NCBI GenBank assembly: GCA_036674765.1
Contig: JARVKI010000112.1
Coordinates: 62,001 to 126,000 of the forward strand
Direction: 5' to 3'
Source of the DNA: Seiridium cupressi
Taxonomy: Eukaryota > Ascomycota > Sordariomycetes > Amphisphaeriales > Sporocadaceae
DNA length: 64,000 nucleotides
The position numbers were made by a program, and so were the translations under genes. The notes beneath the pieces were generated by a model, which was not told the origin of the DNA, did no database searches, and was given only the letters and a program-made list of their open reading frames with translations. Shown one piece after another: positions 37,015 to 51,000 of this stretch (positions are counted from its first letter, which is position 1; every line of letters begins with the position of its first letter).

Positions 37015-40000
37015 TGCTCGGCAGCGCCTTGTTCGAATGGTGACTCGGGCAATCGGCAGCTACGTGTGCGCGACCCGAGAGGCGATGATTGCATACGGAG
37101 GAGCAGTTGTTCTCTTTGGCCCTCTGGTTAGTTGTGTTCCTGGCTCTGCTGAGCTCGCAGGCCCCGCGCGGCGGCCGGATATTGCAGCAGCAATAACTTC
37201 GGCCTTCCGGAAAGAGATGCCAGAAGCGCTAGCGTTGTGGTCTCGTATCTCGTGTGCTGCATAGAGGTTCTGAAAAGCGCGGTAGGTCGACGGACGGGTA
37301 TATAGAGCCAGAGAAGATGAACGGAGAAGAAGTCAGAGGTCGAGAAGCAAGGTGAGCATCCACCGAGGGCACATGGAGAAGGAGAAGGAGAATGGCGGCA
37401 GGCGGTAGTGCGACCGGGGGTCTGCCGCGGCAGACACGACGGCGTCCTTTCGAGGGCCTGCGCTGCGCTGCGCGAAGTGGCTCAAGCTCGTAAGTAAGAG
37501 CATGGACATGGGTCCTGCAGCTTGGCCGTGGTCGTAGTCGACGTCGGCCAACTAATAAGATGTGGGGAAGGGCGACTGTCCAGACGTTAGACTCCCCAAG
37601 CTAGGTTGGTCTGGTCTATTTTGGAGGTGGAGAGAAAAAAGCTTCGAGGTACCCGTTCGTTCCGTCGACGCAGCATGCAGCAGATGGACCTCGCCGTGAC
37701 ACAATGCCTGCGGCCCCGGCCTCGTCTGGCGTCGAGGTGATGAAGCCCAGCCAGCACAAAAGGACGACTGTATATGTCTCGGAGTTGCAAGAGGGGACCC
37801 TGGCGAGACAACGGCAACGAGGGCAGCGCGAGTTATGCGTGACAAACCCTATTCACGGAATTGCGCTTGGTACTAGGAAGTCACTTAGTTGTGCTTGTCT
37901 ACACCACGTTCCGGAGCAGTCAAGAGGTGGTATCATCAAATTAGGTATTTGCGAAGAAATGAGGTGGGTTTGGCTGCTTATTGGGAACCCCCCGGGGGGA
38001 TCGGATGCGATGGGATGCCAGCAGGAACTAGACTGTCCAGGAAGGACGGCCACAAGCAACATACAAGCGCCCAATGCCTCAACGTAAAGGATTATCGAGA
38101 TAATAGAAGTCTTGGATGACATATGTTGTCACTTTCTGTCTGTCGTCAGGGTCCAGGTCCCCCTAGAACCAGACCTGGAGAGGTACTAGTGTAGTCTACA
38201 TAAGTACCTATCTCAGCTTCTGATTAGCAGGCTGGCAGCCGCCCCAGTGCGGGTGGGGGGAGGGGGATCCCACCCTCACTCTGCTAACTGACTGACTACT
38301 TCGTTGGGCCCGCCGTCAGGTGAATTGCATGTGGGTTAATTTCGACCTACACCTCTGCTTGCATGCTACGTTGTTAAGATAATAATTCTCCTTGCGCATG
38401 GGCCTGCAGCCTATGAGCGTGCCGTTTCTGGGAACGATCACCTGGCGCATCGACTTTACAGATTTTCGAGTCTGCAGCGACGGGCCAGAGTGGGGGTCGT
38501 GCGCATCCTGACATAGTCCCGGCCTCATCACAATGCATGTCCTGCGCGATTCTGCCATACTTCAGCCATGCAATGCTTGACCTACATGGACGTGGTTCCT
38601 GGCTATCTGACCATACTTAAGGAATTAGCTGCACTCTGGTATGCCTCTGGCCTGTTTGAGGAGGTCAGATGGAGCCGCCGCCGCGTTGCCTTGTATGGAC
38701 CGTCTGTCTGAATCTCCGAGGGCCACGGAGAAGGAGTCGTGCGTAGCGGTATCCAGAAAGCATCGTCGACTCCCAGAGCTTGTTGTTTTCGTGTAAGTCA
38801 GGTTTTGGACTAGCTAGGATGGCCGGAGTCGATCCGGGTTGTCATCTGTCACGATATGGAACGGTCGGTTTAGTATACATGGATCGCCAAGCCATTTTGA
38901 CCCTTATCGGGAGTATCCCATAATGGAGGGTCGTGGCTGGGTGAGAGACAAACTGTATAAGCGAAAGGAGAGCAAGGTTGCAAAGCAGGTGGAGTCGCGA
39001 CATGCAGCAGCAGCCCATGCAAGCCATGTTTCGATACTAGCCATGTACTTGCAAAATAACCGTGCTGGTCGATGGAACTGCGCATCGGGCAGTATCTCAG
39101 AAGTCAAGCACTCCACGGCTACTGCAGTCGATGCAATGCAATACCAGCACAGGGCATGCAGCGTGTGACGATCTCTCCCCATTGGATGCCCCCCCAGCTC
39201 GACAAGCCCGTACTGTGTACCCCCATAGCGTTTTGACAGGCGCGGTAGAATTGGCTGTGTATTTGGCGACATGACGCTGCATCATGATCTGCGTCTAGTT
39301 CACTTTCGCCGGCTACTGCCTTGTTCGTACATTGCAATAATAAAGAAAGGAACCGGTTTTCTCCTGTTGTGTTCATGACGAATGTAAATTGTATGCTGAG
39401 CGCCATGATACGATCGAGAAAATGGACAGGGGCGTAGCATGGCCCAGAGGATCATGGGGAAGGGATCTTCTCGATCTATCGCTTGATAATTGCTTGTTCT
39501 GGATGCCAGTTGTGATTTCTTTTCGTAACAGAGCATGCGAGCGGAGCAGAGTGATAATCTGCATCTACTGCAATTGGGTGGCCCAACGGGCGGGGCTCGG
39601 TGTCCGGGGGAGGCCGTTCACTGGCCCAGCGGCTGTCCAGTAGCAGCTGGGGGGGCGTGGAGCACCAGAGCACTGGAGCACTGCACTTCGCTTGGCACTG
39701 TCCCGGGGTACTCCAGTGCCGTTTTGAGCTTTGGCGGAGCCTCCTTCTGGAGCCCTCATCCGAACTCGACGTCGACCTTGAACTTGTCAGGACGTAACTA
39801 CTGACCTTGTGTCATCCCCCCCATGTCCACCCACAATCCGCCCGCCACCACGGGCCATGACAGCCCTGACAGGACTATGACCCTTCTCTGCTACGGCTAG
39901 GAGAGAGAAAGTCGGAAGCAAAACGCCCCGGCGGTCGACGATCGACCTTCGGCCTTTTCTCGTAATTCCCCCCGTTCTTCTCGACGGCTACAATATAGTA

Positions 40001-43000
40001 CATCGCGTGGTCCCGGCGCTGCCACTCTGACGCATGGCCTTCTGAGGCGGATGACGGTGTGCTCGCGACCCCTGCCCCCCATCTCTCGAAGGCGTTTGAT
40101 TTGTCCAAGGGGCTCGGCGGTTTTTCTTCTACGGCCCGCTTTTCAAGTATGGTCGCGGAAGTTACCCTGCCATCATGCCTTGGGTGCTCTGGTGCCCTGA
40201 TGCTTGGCACTTGGTAGTTGACCCGTGCATAGAGTTTACAAGCACCTTGTTTGTCAGCATTATCAACATTCTTCTTCTTCCCACGCGTCCTGGCTCTCGC
40301 CCTTGCAGCTCTGCCCGAGAACCCCTATTGTAACATCGCAGCTCGAGACTGCGGCGCATCAAACACATTGTTGCCAGTTTTTCCATGACGTTGGAACCGT
40401 ACAGACCCTCTCTCGCCGCAACCCGAACAGAGGTGATCCCATCGTGATACAAGCACCGTTGCACTGGGTCTCGCTCGCCATAATGGGAACGCCTCCCACC
40501 CACAGAACGGAAAGCTAGTTAGAGGCTAGCGATCGCCCCGTCAGGCAGCCAGGGCAGAAATAGAATTTCGAAGATTTAGAGATCATCCAGGTCTAGATTT
40601 CAGGGAACAGCATTGGCCTTGGCACTATTTGGCCACCCCCCTGCTCGCGCCGATCATCACATCTACCATGTATGTCGCAAGGGGCCGAATGATCACAGCC
40701 AAGCCCATCTGCCAGCCTTGCTGATCTAACTAGAATACGCTTTCGCTGGGAGAAACTGCACTAAGGCATTCCTGTCCGCTGTTTATGCACGCTGGCAGCT
40801 AAAAGCCGGACAGGGGTCTTCCAAGGTTGTAAGCATTCACTAAGCATTCGAAAGAATTCGTAACGACAACCCAAATCGTTTCAAATGACGCTATGTGGCC
40901 AGGGCGCTCTATCATCTGTGTCGAGTCGGGCAGGGTCACCAATCTCCCCCGAGGCACGAGCCACGGGACAGGCCAAATCGGACGCAAGGTTGGCCTCAAA
41001 TGCGAAGTATGTTCAGAAGCAGTCTAATGCTGTCATTACATTGGAACGTCTGCAATGCTTCAAACAACACTCCAGCATGAGTGGCCAACTTCCACCAGGC
41101 CATCCTGGGCGCACTTCAAAAGCCCCCCATCGGTCATTCCCGCCTGTGTTCATAGCGCTAATCTGGCGACTAGGTTTGTACAGGCAAAAGGTCCTGGCCA
41201 AGCAGCAGGGCGACCTGTCTTGGTTGGTTGACCCTAGACAACAACCGTTACATCCGCCTGACGCGGGCAGCTATGCGCCCGCTTAGAGTCTTCTCGAAGG
41301 CTAGCAACCACGGCTCGCTAATAGGGTGCTTACCTGTAATGGGCTTATATTGGAAGTATTATGCATCGGAGCTTTTCGTACATCATCATTACCCACCCGC
41401 GCCCGCCCGGATCCGAAGGCTCCTTACGATCGTACATCAACTCATCTGGTCCAGTACGTTATTTTTTGTTGGGAGGTGAGGCTCCACCCGATCTTGTTGG
41501 TAAAGAAGTGAATCTCTGCGGTTTCATACACCACCAAATACAAGGTCGTGGGTTGTGCCATTCTGTCCTATTCCCATGGCCTGCCCAGACGCCCAGATTC
41601 CGTTCTCCTTATGGCGGACACGAATTGGTACAAACCGGCCAGCCGTGGGCTTTCAGGGTCTCGTAACTGTACGACGTGCGGTCCACAATCGCTGTACTCC
41701 TTTTCCAACAAAGGTCCTGCCATCCCATACCTGAACAACGTTGACCTTGAGCATTGTCCATTGTCACATCTTTGGGTATGTGATGTACAACGGAACACCA
41801 GCTATTAGCGAATGGTCCTTGGTATGGTATATCAACTTGTACATTGTGAGATCATGCGTCCCACCGCGCCGAAATAGTCAGGTGACTTGCGAAGTGTCTG
41901 ATATGTCCATCTGTAGGCGAGGTGCGTTGTGTCAACGTGCCACAGACTAAGTCTTCGCATCGACGCACACGATACTGCGTTGGGAGAGTCCTGACTGATT
42001 ATCCAGAGAATTGACTGCAAAGCATCCATCCGAGACAACCACGTCAGCTCGGCCCGTTCCAGCAGTTTGGTTCTTGGCACGCACTCAGATTCATTCCACC
42101 ATTTCTCAGAAACGATAGCAGCACATGTGCAGCATATCTGGACAGATACTATGCCGTAGCCAAACGGGTGGCCTCCGGTGCTTCGCGCAGCTACGTCTTA
42201 GCCATGTGGTTATGCAGCAGATATGACGGTGAAGTCGGTGAAAGCCGTCAAACCCCCATGTCTATCAGGTGGCATGCTTGGAGTTGCAGTTTGATTGACC
42301 CTTGGCGATAGAAAGATCAATGTGACCGCAGCAGGAGACCGTTCTCATAGATGTCCGTTCCGGATCCTGACCAAACTCTACTTGAACACATCCAGGGATT
42401 ATCATGCCATGCGACTTTAAAAAGGGCAAGTGGGTGCATTATTGGTTCTGATAACTTAACTCCAGGGGGCCCTTGATCTCGAAGAACATGTTTCGTGTGT
42501 ACAACCCCACCGGAAGAGGCCTGGGGTCCCATGTCCTTGATGATAGCTCCCTAGAGCTGTCAACCTTTCGCGCTAGGCCTCACACCGTCCGTCAGGGGCA
42601 CGAACGATCAAGGATTCCCACCTGCCTGACATGATTGCTCCTCGATCGCTCACCAACTACATCAGAAACTGGTATGGTGTTCGTTGCTACATGAAAAACA
42701 CGTACGAAGACCCAGGCTGCCAGGGTGCCAAAGTGGCTCCTCTTACAACGCTGTTTTGCAATGCGACTGGCTGTTCATGTCCTTTATGATCGCCCCGATA
42801 CGACGTGGCTCTCGAGATCCGGGCAAGGGGGGGTCCCAGTCTCACGTCCCGCCATCGCCCTACTCGGCGTTGCTCCGTTTGGTGCTTTGCGCGCCTATGA
42901 AATAATGTCGTCTCGTACATGCATACACAGCTGCTGGGCGAACACGCGAGCGCGTTATGACACTCTGCGTGGTTGGTGACCCCAGGCGATGCTGGGCTGA

Positions 43001-45024
43001 GCCCGGCGTTCGATTGCCAGGACTATCAAACCCATGCGACTCGGCTTTATTGTTCCAGCATGCTTCCCAGATTGATGATGTATGACCGCTACCATGCCAG
43101 CCGATATCATGCCAGCATCTGAGGTGTCTAGATGCCTGAGCTTTTGCCGCCAGATTATCCAGCGCGGTCTGTTACATGGATCAATCTATGTCAAATTTGA
43201 GCGTTAGCTGTTGACGTCCAATATGTGGCATCGCCATAAGCACAAGGTCATGCTGGGCTTTATCCTCCTTTCCCATCAATACATGTGCAAGCAATATTTC
43301 CGAGGGCGTGGCTAACAACGATACCACTATACCGTCGTCTTTGCACACATCGCTACTCGACATTGCCTTACCAGGTGGGTTATGGTACTAGTACGACATA
43401 CCCCTACCGACCGGTCGACCAGCCTCCCGTAGATCGAGTCGGCGGATAAATGGATCAGCGGCTTTCGGTATGACACCACATACCTATGCACGCGCACCTA
43501 TAGGATGTCACTGCGACAGAAGCTTATTGTCGTAGCACCCCGTGCCCAAATAGCCCACGTGGATCATAATGGCTATGCATCCCCAGATTAGACTCCCAAC
43601 TGGAATGTGACGGTTCAAGAAAGGGCGTGTCTTCTCGGCTAAGCAGGCTCACGATCATGTTGACGTTTCCCTCTTTCAGCTCTCTTTCCCCCGGACTTCG
43701 CCTCTCCTATGGAATGCTGCACCCCAGATCTAGAAGATGGGGAGTCGGTGCTGGTTCCCCGGGTCGATTTTTGCCCGGATGCGTTTACCCCAGAGTTGGA
43801 GGGTCGCTACTGGTGCATGGGAAACCGGTTTCCGGGTTGGCGAGGAGTAGTGATAGGAGGTATTTTTGGAGACATGCCGTCTGACAAAAATTGCCCCGAG
43901 GTTAAATTTTCGGCCGCTGCATCACGCACGCAAAGGATTCGAAGAAACAACAGAGATTGGCATTGCTTTTAAGGTCTTCTTAGGTCTGTTTTGAAGCCAT
44001 CCACGTACACGCTTAAGATCGCGCTCGGTAGGTAATCGAGAGACAGGACTCAGTGCACCTAGTGATCCAACTTGAGCTTAACATTCTTTGAATTGGCTAC
44101 GGCGGAGAAGAGGTCAATGGGGATGTTGGCGACCCCGATGACTGCACCATGGCTTGTGTGCCTACCTAGATATGGGTAAGGGACCATGCCCGCTGTCGGC
44201 GGACCGAATTTAACCTCGATACAGGTTGTAACTTGCCAATAAGCTGATATTGCCCAGACGGAGATCATTAAGAGCGACCACCGAGAAAATTTCCGAGCAA
44301 TACATATAGACAATTTAGCGCAGGGCAGAGGAAAAGAAAACAAGAACCAAAAGGGGAAAGGGAAGACAAGGAGAGGTGTGAAAACTAACTAACAAACATC
44401 ATAGCCGTTCTGCTTCGTTTTTGCCAATCAACCAAGTTAGACCAGGATTAAACTTTGACTTTTGGCTGTGCCGATCTGTTAGAGCTCAACGTTTGCTGCC
44501 GACCATTTCCGTTTATGGGCTACAGAATGTGATTTATACTCTCCGATTTTTGATTGCCCCTCCAATAGTGATCTTCGTTCATGCGGTTCCACGTTGAGTT
44601 AAAATTCTAAATGTTTTAGGGGCGGGGGAACTAAAACTCTCCTCTGCAATATGGATTCCTTCGGCGATTAGAGCCAGTCGAGTGTTTGTGCCTGTAGTAG
44701 GTCTAGGATAGACAGTTGAGCACAGGATGCAGTTGCTTAGGACAAACTGCTGGTGCTTATTATGCGTGCTGTGGACCCCTGGCAGGCATTGATGAGCATG
44801 GTGGAAATGACAAAGCGCATTCAAAGCAAAGAGATTAGCCGTAAGTTTGGAGAAATCATGAATTTTGAAATGAGGTATTGACACCGCAATTCTAACAGTT
44901 CTGTCTTCCCACCACTAAACGCTGCGCGATGCAATGCAATATGAACCATATACTACCATTTCAACTCCAATGCCCTTGTATCGGTCTCCGAAGACTAGTA
45001 CTCCAAACACCGGTCGTCAAAGCA
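37015..45024. other. 8-kb gene-poor region upstream of the Zn2Cys6 factor
   Basis: Across 8 kb I find no frame with domain-like sequence and no chain of frames joined by good splice sites. Base composition is not strongly AT-rich, so it does not look like RIP-decayed repeats. A long leader, uORFs, a non-coding RNA or a distal regulatory region for the factor starting at 37014 are possible. It also covers the 3' flank of separase, which ends at 45025. Confidence 0.5.
37299..37304. promoter_or_regulatory. TATATA element upstream of the Zn2Cys6 factor
   Basis: A TATATA hexamer about 285 bp before the start codon at 37014, reading the same on both strands. It is a candidate core promoter element; the assignment rests on position alone. 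Confidence 0.3.
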
Positions 45025-48000
45025 TCACTTGCTGATATAGACCGGGATACCGTACACCACGACTGCAGATGCGGTCAGGTATCTAAACCGACACACGTCT
45101 CTTGCCTTCGCCACTGCTTCCACCAGACTTGTTGGTGGGCCGCTTATCTCTTCGTCCCCATTATCGACAACCTTGACATTTTTCTTGCCCCTGGCCCTTG
45201 TATTACCACCGCTTGCCTTGCCCTTACCCTTGACATTCAGCCCATCCTCAGCAAACGTACCCCTGGGCATTAAACCCCACTCCTCAAACACCTTGCCTGC
45301 GTAACGATCGATGTCGCGATCTGTAACATCCCAAAGCGTGCCGACAACGGCGGGACTACCGGCGAGCATGTAGTTCCATACTGGCCCGTGACTTTCGAAC
45401 TCGCCTACGTCTGCAAGGCTGGCAGACGAACAGCCCATGAGCATGGCCACAGCGCGGCATTTTTCCATTTTCCGGATCGTGCGGCCGCGGATGTATTGGG
45501 CGCCAGAACCATGACCAAAGTAGAGGAGCAGATCGGATTGCGTAAGTGACTGCTCGAATTCGGACTCGGCCGGGGCGCGTGTCTCGATGCTAGACCAGGT
45601 GGGCGGTAGAGCAGCTAGGGGTTTGCCAAAGGTAGACTGAGTGGATTCGAGGTCCGCGCCGGGATTGAGAATGTATGTGCCGGAATGAGGAGATATGTAA
45701 TGGCCGTCCCTCGAGTTGCTGCTACGCAATTCATCCTCTTCGTCTGCGTCGAAACGCTGGACGGGTGAAGGCCGTTGTTCGAGGATTGAACGACGAAGAC
45801 ATGCTAGCGAGGGGATTCGCGACACTGCCAGGCCTTGCATACAAGGAAGTGACTCCCAGGGAAAGATGTGCAGGGCCTTGTCCAGGACGAGAACAGTATG
45901 CACGCTCTCATCGCTACGACCACTGCCTTTAGCTGTAGCGTGGTAGGAGTGTAATGCATCAAATGTCTCTACAACCATCGTGTCAAAGTCGATCTCGTCG
46001 TAAGCATTGCGTTCCCCGTGGAATTGTAGGATGTCCACAACAAAGTATAAAAGATCCATGAGCGGTTCGTCGAGGTCGCAGTCGGGAACTGTGGCATCGC
46101 CAAGCCCAATAAATAGGTCCAGGATCCTTGGGTCAAGCGAGACTTTGGAGGTGGTCGTGCTCTTGATACGTTTGCCGCGGACCTGTCGTCTGGACGGGAG
46201 GTGCTTGTCAAGGATGTTCTGAAAGCTCTTTTGAAATCTCGCAAGTAAGTCAGATCGACGATGATGCTGTGTAAAGATGCCCCGGAAGCCGCCAAGCCAG
46301 GTTTGTTCGACGTTTTCTAGTAAGTCCTTCATCCGCTCATCAAGGGCTTCCCTCTCAGCCCACCATGCTGACTTTGCTCCTTTCTGGCTCATGTCACGGG
46401 CATCATGACACGTCCTGTTGGCCACTTCGATAATATCGACCATTTCTGCACGCCCTTGGTGGAAATCGAAGACTTCTGAATCCGCGTCTCTCGAGCTAGC
46501 GCGTTCCAATGGAAGACGAATAGCGAAGGGGCTATGTTCAGCCAGGAGCTTGGTGATGCAGAGATCGCGTTTATTTTCGCTCAGAGATATAGAGACTACA
46601 TTCCAGGACTTAGGTATGATATCCACGAACTCTCGCTGAAATCGGGTCATGTCAACAGAGACCCCAAGGCTCGATCGTCGTGGATCTGTGGCCTGCATCA
46701 AGACGGGCCACTCCGCCTTCTCGGACTTACCCTGATCCAATCCGAGAGTCTTTCGTTCGCGACGCCATACTAGGTTACGAGCTAGCTCGATCGAACAGGT
46801 AGCATGGGCAGGATGCCCGGTACCAGATGGCTTTGTAGGATTTGTTGTAGATAGGAGAATGAAGACGTTCTGAAGCAAGGCCGCAATTCGATACACAAGT
46901 CTGGCGTTACCATTGAGACTTGCGATCGAATGGGCTTCGAGGAGACATTCCTGTGCTTGTTGTAGATCGGCAAGAAATCCGGGGTGGTCCAAGGCAGAGC
47001 GCGGCTTCCGTGGAGGCGTCGCCTTGGTCAGCTGTGCTCGGTCTGTCTTTTCCTTCGCCGAGCTGGCAATGGCAGGAAAGGACAACGTCGAGTCCTGGAT
47101 TACCGAAAAGACAGAGTCTCGTCCCATCTGCTCCAGACTCTGGCCGACAAAAGCAATCGCCATGAGCAGACGTTCATTTGTAATATCTTTTGACAGTCTT
47201 GAAAGATCATACGCAGTCTGCAACGCTGCGACGGCTGCTGACCAGTCTTTGCGAATGAGGAGCGACGAAGATTTATGCTGCAGTACAGAAGCACGCAAGA
47301 ATGCAAGCTGGGTATCATCCATAGTCACGGGCACCTTGACTTCCACAGTCGTCTTCGTTCTCGCAGCTGCAGCCTTCTTGACAGTTGTTTTCCTTGTGGT
47401 TGTCGCTGACCTGGCTTTGACCTGCCTCACCGCGACTCTTGCGGCAGGCTTTTCTTGGATCGTGAGCTTCTCCATTTTCAACTCAATCCCAAGCGATTCA
47501 GATTCGATATCATTCGTACTTAAACTCTGCAGCATTGACTCTGCCATACTCATCAGATGCGACTCTGAATCGTCATCCGATACATCACGGTATATACGGC
47601 CCAAATGGCAGGCCATCTCCACAACAGCATATGTAGGTTCGAGACGGGGTAAAGCTTCTTTGACTTGGGCAGCTAACTCGAGAGCTTTTTCCGGCTTACC
47701 GGCGGTCAGAAACACGGATGCCAGCCAGAATTGAGATTGCGAGATATGACTCGAGGATTCAGTACTAGCTGCAATCTTTTGTGCCTGCTCAGCATAATAT
47801 ATGGTCTCCTGATACATTCCGACGTGCGCGTAGATCGAAGAGAGTCGCATGACAAATCGGAATAGAGGGTGTACGATTGCCCAGAATTCTGGACCTGTAC
47901 TAGCACGAGATACCTCGGATTGCGAGCATCGGGAGCTATTAAAGCTGGAGTCATCTTCGACTAGCTCGGTCTGGGAGATTTCGTGATCTTGTTCTACCGG

Positions 48001-51000
48001 TGCACCTCGCAGAGCCTCCAACTTCGCCCAGTCGTGGAAGAGTATCCGCACGGCATTTTTGGCAAAGCGAAGCGCATGATGTGACTGTCCACACTCAAGA
48101 GAAAGAAGTGAATGGAGAAAATATGCATAAGCCATGGACATCTTCCTTGCGACACGGTTGCTCTTTGAGCTACTCTCGGCAGACTGGGCTGTGGCAGAAG
48201 CATGTGCATCAGCCAAGCATTGCTCAGCACGGTCAAAGTTTCCAACCGCCATCTCGTACTCGGCTGAGCAAAGTTGATAATTTGCGATGGCTTCCGGCGG
48301 CAAAGTCTGTCGAGCTAAGAACTCCTGGCCTTCTACCAAGAGTTTTTCAGCCTTTGTAGAGTGTCCCAGGGCGAGATGTTGAAGACAGAGAGCCATACTC
48401 TGTGAAATGAAGAGTTCGGGATTGTTGGCGCTGGTAGTTTGAGAGATGGTCATCGACAGAGCCAATATCGATCTGAGCAATGTGTTCAATCCTCTCATCC
48501 GGGCGAAATCGGCAAGCCCTTGGAGGACAGTGGTGAGTTGAGGTGGATTGTCGATGTACATGTAAATGCTATCCCCTGACTGAGACTGTTCGACCGCCGT
48601 GTTCCACATGCCCAGCGTCTGTTGCACAGAAGACGTACCTAACTCGGCACGCATCAGAATGGTGATGCATGTAGTCAGGCCTTTAAGATGCGGGACATAG
48701 TGAGCCAGCCCCATGTCTTGTCCGAGGGAACCACTATCAATACTCTCGGAGAGAGATTGAGCTTCATCGATCCAACTAATGCCGTACTCGGGGGATTCCA
48801 AATTTACAACTATAAGCTGTAGCAGGGTTTGGAGTCGCTTGATGGGATGAGCTTCCGGGTCGAAAGCCTCCAGTAACTTCTCAACAAATGCCCCGCCTGG
48901 CACGAGTTGCTTGCGATTGTGGGAACTGCTCGAGTAGACGAAATAAAGATCATGCTCCAGAGCAGTTGCCTTCTCCGCCACAGGCAAGAGCCACGTCCAA
49001 TCACAGGGTGTATGATCAACTCTAGCCAGGCTACACACCGTCCTTGATAATGACACGGCCTTGTCATCCAGTGTCCAAGTTTGCAGAACACTATGCCTAG
49101 ACAAAGCCTCTGTCACGGCTGTAACGACACCGTCTCGAACCAAAGAGTCCCTGATGGATCGCAAGGTGTCGGCAGCGTCGTCTTTTCGACCGAATGCTCT
49201 ACACAGATCTGCCATGCGCTCTTGCTTGGTCAGCATTTGTGCTTTAGTCTGCTCAGACTCTGGCCTCTGTTTGACGGCATCAATCGACCGACGGAGAGCT
49301 CGCAGGAATTGGCCATCTTTAGCTTTCGGGTCTTGACGTAAAGCAATATGCTGTTGATAGTAGAAATGGGAGATCTTGACGTGGTATGACGCAGCCGCAT
49401 TGCCTTTGACGTGAAGCAGAGCAAGATCGCCCATATTGTCTAGGACCACGAGGCTATCCTGGAGTATCGGATCCATCAAGTCCCATGTCATACCACTCTT
49501 TTCCAACAAAGATTTTATAAGCATCAAGGCGGAATCGAGTATAGAGGGGATATATTTGGCGAGAAGCTGACGTCGTTGCTCGAACCGTAGTAGGTCTTTC
49601 GCGGAGTTGCTGGAAGCGGGTGGTTTACCAAGCCATCGCGAGGCGAATCTCGGGAGTTGAAGAATCAAAGATTCGAGGAGTTGTCTGATCGAGTCTGAAT
49701 CTTTGCCGAGCTGCGCACCGCCGATGACCAAGCTCACTGCAACTTTTCGAACCAAACAAACACTGACAAGCAGATCGTCCAACTCGGTAGAGTTACCACT
49801 CAATGAGCCTTGTAAACCATCCAGCACTTCCATCAGTAGACTTTCACTGACCGTGGATGGAGATTGTTTCAAAGACAGAGCAATGAGTTGTGCCGTCACC
49901 GCACAACACCGCGCTGGCGAATCAGTTTGCGGAGTCGTTATTGCTTTCAACTTTTTCATCCATACCATTGCCTCCTTGGCACTTCCCGCCTCCCTGAAAG
50001 AAGTTGCAAGCACCTGATAAATGCTAGCCAGCGGCGAATTCGAGGCCAGCGATGGTTTGAGCCCCATAGCCTCTATTTTCTGCCAGATCTGTGTAAAGCT
50101 ACTGTTGATAGTGTTGGACTTGGACGCCGGATCTGAGGAACTTCTCCGGGAATACGCTGATAAGCACATGGAGAGAGGCAGCAAAATGTCATTATCAATA
50201 TCGCCCTTGTGACCAGATAGGGTCCACGAATGAAGCCGGGCCACCAAGCCTAACGCTTGTATTTGAATCGTTGTCTCGGTGGAAGGGCTCAGCCTTGACT
50301 CCAAAGCTACACCATCGTCTCTCGATGATACACTTGGTGTAAGTGCTAAAAGGCTTTGAGCCATACTCTCCAGTTGTCTTGCGCACTTCGAGCGATCAGG
50401 CTTCTCATCATTGAGGGAGGAAAGCAAGAGAGCTAGAGGTGAGGACTGGTTGCTTGCCAAGAGAAAAGGCAAGGCCGTGTCCAAATGCGCCGACTTCTTC
50501 AACCCGTGGAGTATACGCAAGGCCTGCAGCTGGCTAGTTATTATCAACGCAAGGGTCGGTCCACCAACGCTGACGGGTGGATAGTCGAATAGATCCGACA
50601 GCGTCTTGGCCGCTACAGTTGAGTCCGCAGTCGTTGTGACTTTAGGTTTCTTGCCAGCAGTGCCGCTGCTCATGGCTTCAAGTCGACGCTTGAGCAGGCG
50701 CAGTTCTTTGAGAGCATGTTCGTAGAGGTTTAGCGCGATCAACTTGTTGATGAACGAAGACATGCCCGACTCCAGTTGTAGCTCTGGGAGGGGAACTTTG
50801 CCAGCATTGGATAAGGTGCGCAGAGTCGCGAAGGCTGTACGAGCGCATTCTACCGTCGCCAGACAGCCGCTCGACGCTGTAAGCCCGGTTGGAGACCGGC
50901 TGATCTTTGAGACGACCGGGGATGTCGATACTCTATTCAAAGATCGCGGTTGGAGTGGCGTCATTGGCATCGAGTTCGACCGTCTAAGGGCACCGCGGGC

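Noticed and set aside
42940..43020. A GC-rich segment with GTTCGATT resembling a tRNA T-loop
   Set aside because: The 5-bp T-stem and the other arms cannot be formed, so no tRNA is called.
46913..47734. A 273-codon plus-strand frame opposite separase
   Set aside because: It lies fully inside the 6.4-kb separase coding region on the other strand. Its protein is a shadow rich in Ser and Ala, with no domain.
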